Assembly: GCA_018873225.1 (NCBI GenBank)
Contig: JAEILZ010000002.1
Location: 5,828,001 to 5,892,000 of the forward strand
Origin: [Phialemoniopsis] sp. UDSM-2020
Taxonomy: Eukaryota > Ascomycota > Sordariomycetes > Thyridiales > Thyridiaceae
Direction of reading: 5' to 3'
DNA length: 64,000 nt
Part shown: positions 59,253 through 64,000 of the stretch, in pieces
Layout of the letters: every line of letters begins with the position of its first letter
Numbering within the stretch: the first letter of the stretch is position 1
Program-made: the position numbers and the translations under genes
Notes under the pieces: generated by a model
Told to the model about the DNA's origin: nothing
The model's database searches: none
What the model saw: only the letters and a program-made list of their open reading frames with translations

Positions 59253-59400
59253 ATTGGCTACATTAATTCTCAGAGTCTGCATTGGCTTGGACGATCGCCG
59301 AGGAAACACCCGAATAAGGCTAGGTTCCACCACATGCGGACTCCAACTTTGTAACCCAGACTACGTATTTGCGATAGCATCTAATTGGCTGTTCCCATGA
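59253..59400 (-). promoter_or_regulatory. Three inverse CCAAT boxes (ATTGGCT)
   Basis: ATTGGCT occurs at 59253, 59281 and 59394, that is AGCCAAT on the minus strand. This fits the RRCCAAT-type site of the fungal CCAAT-binding (HAP) complex. Three copies in 150 bp upstream of the NRPS are unlikely to be random. Confidence 0.5.
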
Positions 59401-59630
59401 TGGCCTTATTGAGTTGCGTATGTCATCACAAGCAATCAACTTTGACGCTAAATCCCGGTCTGTTCAGGCCATCACAAGTACTTCAATGCGCTGTGAACTG
59501 CCCTCTGTACAAATCTTAATTGCGATTGACGAATTTGTCATCGTTTGGACCCCGTTTGGGAGCAGTGTCTCTGTGCAGTCCGTGCGATCCTGGAAACATG
59601 TCTAGAGTGTGCTTACTGTCGACGCACCAG

Positions 59631-59646
59631 ATCCTGCAATCCCTCG
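59631..59646 (+). promoter_or_regulatory. ATCC tandem element, copy 5
   Basis: Reads ATCCTGCA-ATCCCTCG, 277 bp upstream of the NRPS start. The 12-base core is identical to the copy in the decarboxylase promoter. Confidence 0.6.
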
Positions 59647-59922
59647 ACTTCTGACAGCCTGATGGACCGCCAATTTGGATGCGCCACCTCTGCCCACCGA
59701 CCGACCCTGGTCAAGCACAAGGGTGGATCATGTGCTATCTTTAGTATCTTTAGTTAGCAACGAGCTTCTTTGGTAGACCTGATGCTGCAAGTAATCTTGA
59801 GAACTAGTGAACATTCCGACACACCAGAAATCCACTCGCGTTCGAGATATACCTGGTAGTACCTAAACACACTGAACACGACCGGCAAACCACAGCAATA
59901 ACAAATTACAGCTATACGGAAG

Positions 59923-62900
59923 ATGGCCCCCTTTCTCGGCGATGAATATCCAGACAAGATGGAGCAGCAGGACGACCCCGAGTCCATCAAGGAGGTGCTC
60001 GAAGGCTTTGCGGCCAGAGCTCTCGAGATAACGCCCCGTCGCCTGAAAAACCAGAGTAAAACCAAATCGTGGTTGCAGCTGGGCGGCGACTCTTTGAGCG
60101 CCGTCAATTTCATGGGCTTCTGCCAGGAAGCTCGAATCGACATCGATCTCCCGGATCTTTTCTCATGCCCGAGACTTGACGATTTCCTCGACCGAGTTGC
60201 GGAGTCGCACCAATCCGGGGACGACCAAGACGTCAGCGACCTGCATGGTATCCACAATGAATCCTCCGATATGACCGACAGTCAGGACCTTGATGACGGG
60301 GTCCAGAGTATCTGGCCGTGCTCGCCGATGCAGGAGAACTTTATTGCTCTTCAGAAAGTCGACTCCGCGGCATATCAGCTGCGACTTGCGGTCCAAATCG
60401 GGACCGTGAATAACACGGCCAATCTTACACCTGGAATGGTGCAAACAGCTTGGTCACTGGTAGTCCGCCGACATGCCGCTCTTCGTACCAAGTTTGTCGA
60501 GAGCGCAGATCGTCCCGGAAGGTTTGACCAAGTTGTGTACAGGGCTATCGGGCCCCAGATTAGTGTACTGCCGCTTTCCGAGGCCGAGCATTGTAGTCAG
60601 ACGTATGACTCGGAGTTCCATCACCACCTGATACTTGCTGAAGCCCCGGACGGCAAGGTCTTTGTAAGGCTGTCCGTCTCTCACGCTCTCGTGGACGGTG
60701 TATCTATCGAGATCATTTTCCGCGACCTGGTCCGAGCAATCACCGGAACACTCCCCGAGGACGAGCAACCGTTGCAGGCTGGGGATCTGTCCCGTGCCTA
60801 TGAGCCTGACACGTCACCAGATGCTCTTGCGTACTGGGCTCGCTATATGTCATCGGCCGAGGGGACGTTCCTGAGCACCTCCAGCTCAAAACAAACCCCA
60901 ACCAACTTCTACACCATCACCCAGAAATTCCCGCTCCGGCCAGAGGTCATCGAGAGGCTTTCGGGCGAATCCAACGCAACACTTGTCAATGCCTGCCAAG
61001 TTGCTTACGCCCTCGCACTTCGATGCTATACTGGCGCAAACAATGTCTGCTTCTCATACACAACTTCAGGCCGACAAAAGCGCATCAAGGGTCTTCACGA
61101 GGCTGTCGGTGCCTTTGTCAACACTGTCCCTTGTCGTGTGGACTTCGGCGAGAGCACCACCATCATTGAGGCACTCGGCCGGGCTCAGCATGATTTTCTC
61201 CAAAGCCTACCTTATCATGGGGTCAGTCTCACAGGAAAACAGGAAACAGGCAGTCCCTCGGTTCGTCAGCTTGGTGACTCTCTCCTGTCCTTTTATGGGC
61301 AAATCCCCGAGAGCGAACTATTGACGGCAGGATTCGCAGTGGGCATTGTATCTTGGGAAGCTCCATCAGATGTAGGCGAGCGCACATCGCATCCGATACA
61401 TGACACAAGCTAATAACTCATTCACAGTATCCGTATACCCTCATGATCGGACTAGGTCAAGACAGCCTAGACTTGCGACTCAACCTTTTGGAATCACTAA
61501 CCTGCAGAGAAGATGGGCAGAGCATGATGCAGCTTCTGCGCGACAGCCTTGACTTTGTTCTTGAACATACCATGAAACCTTGGTCAGACTTCTTGGGACT
61601 AACCTCGCAGGACCGATCCACCATCCTCGCACTTAACGGAGCCCTGCCCCCTGTCGTACGCGACTGTCTTCATGAGCAGGTGTGGGCAGTGGCAAAACGA
61701 CAGCCAAACGCACCAGCCGTTTGTGGATGGGATCAAGAGTTCACCTATGGCGAACTCGAAAAGTCAGCTCGCCGACTGGCTGCTCACCTCATGACGCTTG
61801 GTGTAGGACTAGAATCGAAGGTTGGTTTATGCATGGACAAATCTGGTTGGGTACCTGTCGCCATGCTGGCCGTCATGCAAGCCGGCGCTGCGGTAGTACC
61901 GTTTGGGAATCAGCACCCGGTAAAACGCATCGAAGCCATTGCTACCAATGCAGGTATCCAATTCATGTTGGTTGATAAGATACACGCTGCAAGACTGGAG
62001 GATCTTACGTGCAAGAATGTCGTGGTGGACGGTGCCCTGCTTGAGAGCATCCCGCCGGCCCCTGACGCAACGGATCGCGCGTTTTGGCCGATTGTCACGC
62101 CCGATAACGCTGGCTGGGTGGTCTATACCTCCGGAAGTACGGGCCTGCCTAAGGGTGTTGTATTGGAACACATGGCGTTGTGTACGCCACCACATGCCCA
62201 AGCTAAAAAGTACAACATTGGACCTTGGACCCGAGCACTGCAGTTCTCTGCGCATACTTTCGATGCCACCATCACGGATATCTTCACAACCATGTCCTTC
62301 GGTGGATGCGTTTGTATCCCTTCGGAGACGCAAAGGGTGAATGACTTGGCTCAATTCATCAACGACTTTCGCGTCAACCTTGCAACATTAACCCCCACGG
62401 TCTCCGCCCTGCTCGACCCGCACAACGTCCCAACCCTCGCCACAATCATATCGACGGGCGAAGCTCTAAAACCGTCCGCTGTGCAGCCTTGGCTGGATGT
62501 CGGGCGCGTGAAATGGTTCAACGCGTACGGCCCTTCGGAATGTTCCCACACTTCGACGATCAACGGGCCCATCACTCGAGCTCAAGATGCCCCAAATATT
62601 GGATACCCAGCCCTGAATCGCCTTTGGGTGGTAGACCCCGTCGACTTCAACCGGCTGAGTCCGGTAGGTGCAGTTGGAGAACTGCTGATCGAGGGGCCGA
62701 TCGCTCGCGAGTACCTGCATGATCCAGTGAAAACAGCAGCGGCATTTGTCATTGATCCTGATTTCATAAGTAGGCTTGGGCTGGCACCGGGCCGACGCAT
62801 GTACCGCACGGGCGATCTCGTGCGTCAAAACAAGGATGGCTCACTGACCTACCTGGGCCGCCGAGACACGCAGATCAAGATTCGAGGCCAGCGGGTCGAA

Positions 62901-64000
62901 GTGGGCGAGATAGAAAGCCGCATCTCGCACGCGCTGCCCGGCAACCCGACTGTGTGCGTAGACTTGGTCCAGAGAGAGGGAGATCGAGGATCCAAGTCAG
63001 CAGTGCTGTTCGCGGCGATCGACATGCATCGCGAGCCGGCTTGTCAAGATGGCACGGCACCGGGCGTACTTTGTGAGCCCTCAGAAGACCTACGACAGAG
63101 GTTGCAGACCCTTCACTCCAGGCTAGTCGACGAGCTCCCCCTCTACATGGTCCCGAGTCACATCATCCCCTTCGCAGTCCTTCCAACGAATGCCTCTGGG
63201 AAACAGGACAGAAAGGCCACCTGTGCAGTGCTCAAGCAGCTGACCCAGACCGAGCTGGCTATGTTCAAACAGACTGATGTCGCCAAGGGCACAATCACAA
63301 CAGACACCGAACGAAGTCTTCAGGCCATCTGGGCAGAGGTTCTTGGGTGCGAGCCAGCGTCAATTGGTAGCAACAGCCACTTCGCAGAGCTCGGCGGCGA
63401 CTCGGTGGTGGCGATGCGCCTTGTGACCATCGCCCGAAGGAACAACATATCTATGTCGGTCGCCGACATCACGCAAAACCCACGACTAGCGGATCTGGCA
63501 GGAGTTGTTGACGGCTTTAGTCATATGGCTGAGACAGCCGCAAAAGATGATCCCGCACCGTTTGAGCTATGGAGTGGCTTCCACTCAGCCACCGTCCAGG
63601 AGCAGAAACGGCGTTTGGCAAGCGTGGCGAGGGAGTGTGATATCTCTCCAGCCGACGTCGTCGATGTATACCCAGCATCCCCGTTCCAAGAAGGAATCAT
63701 GACAATGACTGCCCAAGAGCCGGGAACTTATGTCGCTCAACAAGTCTTCCGCCTTGACCCAGATGTCGACCTGGAGCGGTTCCGAAATGCCTGGACTGAG
63801 GTCGCATCCTCTCTCACGATCCTGCGCACTCGGATAGTTTATTCATCTGACACTGGGTCGGCGCAAGTGGTGACTCGGGAGGCACCTCGTTGGACAACTG
63901 TCACTTCCGATCTATCTACGTTTCTCAAACAAGATCATGCAGCATCTTTCGCGTACGGGACGCCGCTCCACCGGTTCGCGATCATTCACCAACCATCCAC
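59923..64000 (+). CDS. Non-ribosomal peptide synthetase, N-terminal part (T-C-A-T-C...), cut by the window end
   Basis: Exons 59923-61371 and 61428 to the right edge are in phase and stay open, so about 1340 residues are visible. The protein starts with a thiolation domain (LGGDS, Ser57). A condensation domain follows (about 125-500, active-site motif SHALVDG at 253-259, where the first His of HHxxxDG is Ser). Next is an adenylation domain from about residue 568: A3 VVYTSGSTGLPKG, A4 FDATITDIF, A5 NAYGPSECS, A7 YRTGDL, A8 KIRGQRVEVGEIE, A10 with the Lys in NASGKQDRK. A second thiolation domain (ELGGDSVVAM, Ser near 1142) follows, then the start of another condensation domain (YPASPFQEGIM). 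An N-terminal T before the first C is the pattern of lipopeptide synthetases that receive a polyketide or fatty acyl starter in trans. Amino-acid specificity and total module count cannot be read. Confidence 0.96.

Larger units (their letters stand above)
59113..59922. promoter_or_regulatory. NRPS promoter region
   Basis: An 810-bp region between the hydrolase and the NRPS, with no coding signal. It holds three inverse CCAAT boxes (59253-59398) and an ATCC tandem element at 59631-59646. Confidence 0.6.

Noticed and set aside
1..64000. CRISPR arrays, prokaryotic operons, ribosome binding sites or insertion sequences
   Set aside because: The intron-rich genes and the families show fungal nuclear DNA. 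No regularly spaced repeats, transposase genes or long terminal repeats were seen.

Overview
The window is genomic DNA of a filamentous ascomycete fungus (Pezizomycotina). Most genes carry short introns of about 45-80 bp with GT...AG ends and CTNAC-like branch points. The gene families are also typical: Zn2Cys6 regulators, fungal P450s, a highly reducing polyketide synthase (PKS), a multimodular non-ribosomal peptide synthetase (NRPS) and Dal5-type MFS permeases. There are no rRNA genes, CRISPR arrays or intact transposons that I can see, and I recognised no tRNA gene by eye. I cannot name the species.

Left part (1-25.4 kb), a mixed accessory neighbourhood: a free-standing adenylating enzyme (96-1836), a Dal5-type permease (2136-4061), a GH31 glycosidase (4607-7156), a disrupted secreted-protein gene (7357-8574), a Zn2Cys6 regulator (9849-12065), a P450 (12472-14103), an MDR/enoyl-reductase-type dehydrogenase (14793-15958), a full ABCB multidrug transporter (16468-20498), a second Zn2Cys6 regulator (21198-23761) and an ankyrin-repeat protein (24130-25428).

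Right part (25.6 kb to the right edge), a large biosynthetic gene cluster: a 2-oxoglutarate/Fe(II) oxygenase divergent from a P450 (25658-29028), an ABCC exporter (29352-34376), an acidic C2H2 protein (34881-35810), two divergent SREBP-like bHLH regulators (36893-39691), a glutamate-decarboxylase-like PLP enzyme (40425-41893), an acyl-CoA/AMP ligase (42380-44425) divergent from another P450 (44892-46530), an aminotransferase with a 12-nt microexon (47212-49229), a 2543-residue KS-AT-DH-MT-ER-KR-ACP polyketide synthase (49703-57617), an alpha/beta hydrolase (58058-59112) and the first part of an NRPS ordered T-C-A-T-C (59923 to beyond the window).

How they fit together (inference): the PKS makes a reduced, C-methylated acyl chain. 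The hydrolase and/or the AMP ligase release and activate it and load it on the N-terminal thiolation domain of the NRPS, which condenses it with amino acids. This is the logic known from emericellamide-type lipopeptides. The decarboxylase and aminotransferase could supply an unusual amino-acid unit, the P450s and oxygenase tailor the product, and the ABCC protein exports it.

The strongest new observation is a tandem 8-bp element, (ATCCTKCA)x2, in five promoters: the P450/oxygenase, PLP decarboxylase, ligase/P450, PKS/hydrolase and NRPS promoters. A palindromic version lies between the two bHLH genes. This looks like a cluster-specific regulatory code and marks the co-regulated unit as running from about 25.6 kb to past the right edge. 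Exon coordinates were worked out by hand from splice signals and reading phase; no transcript or homology search was available.
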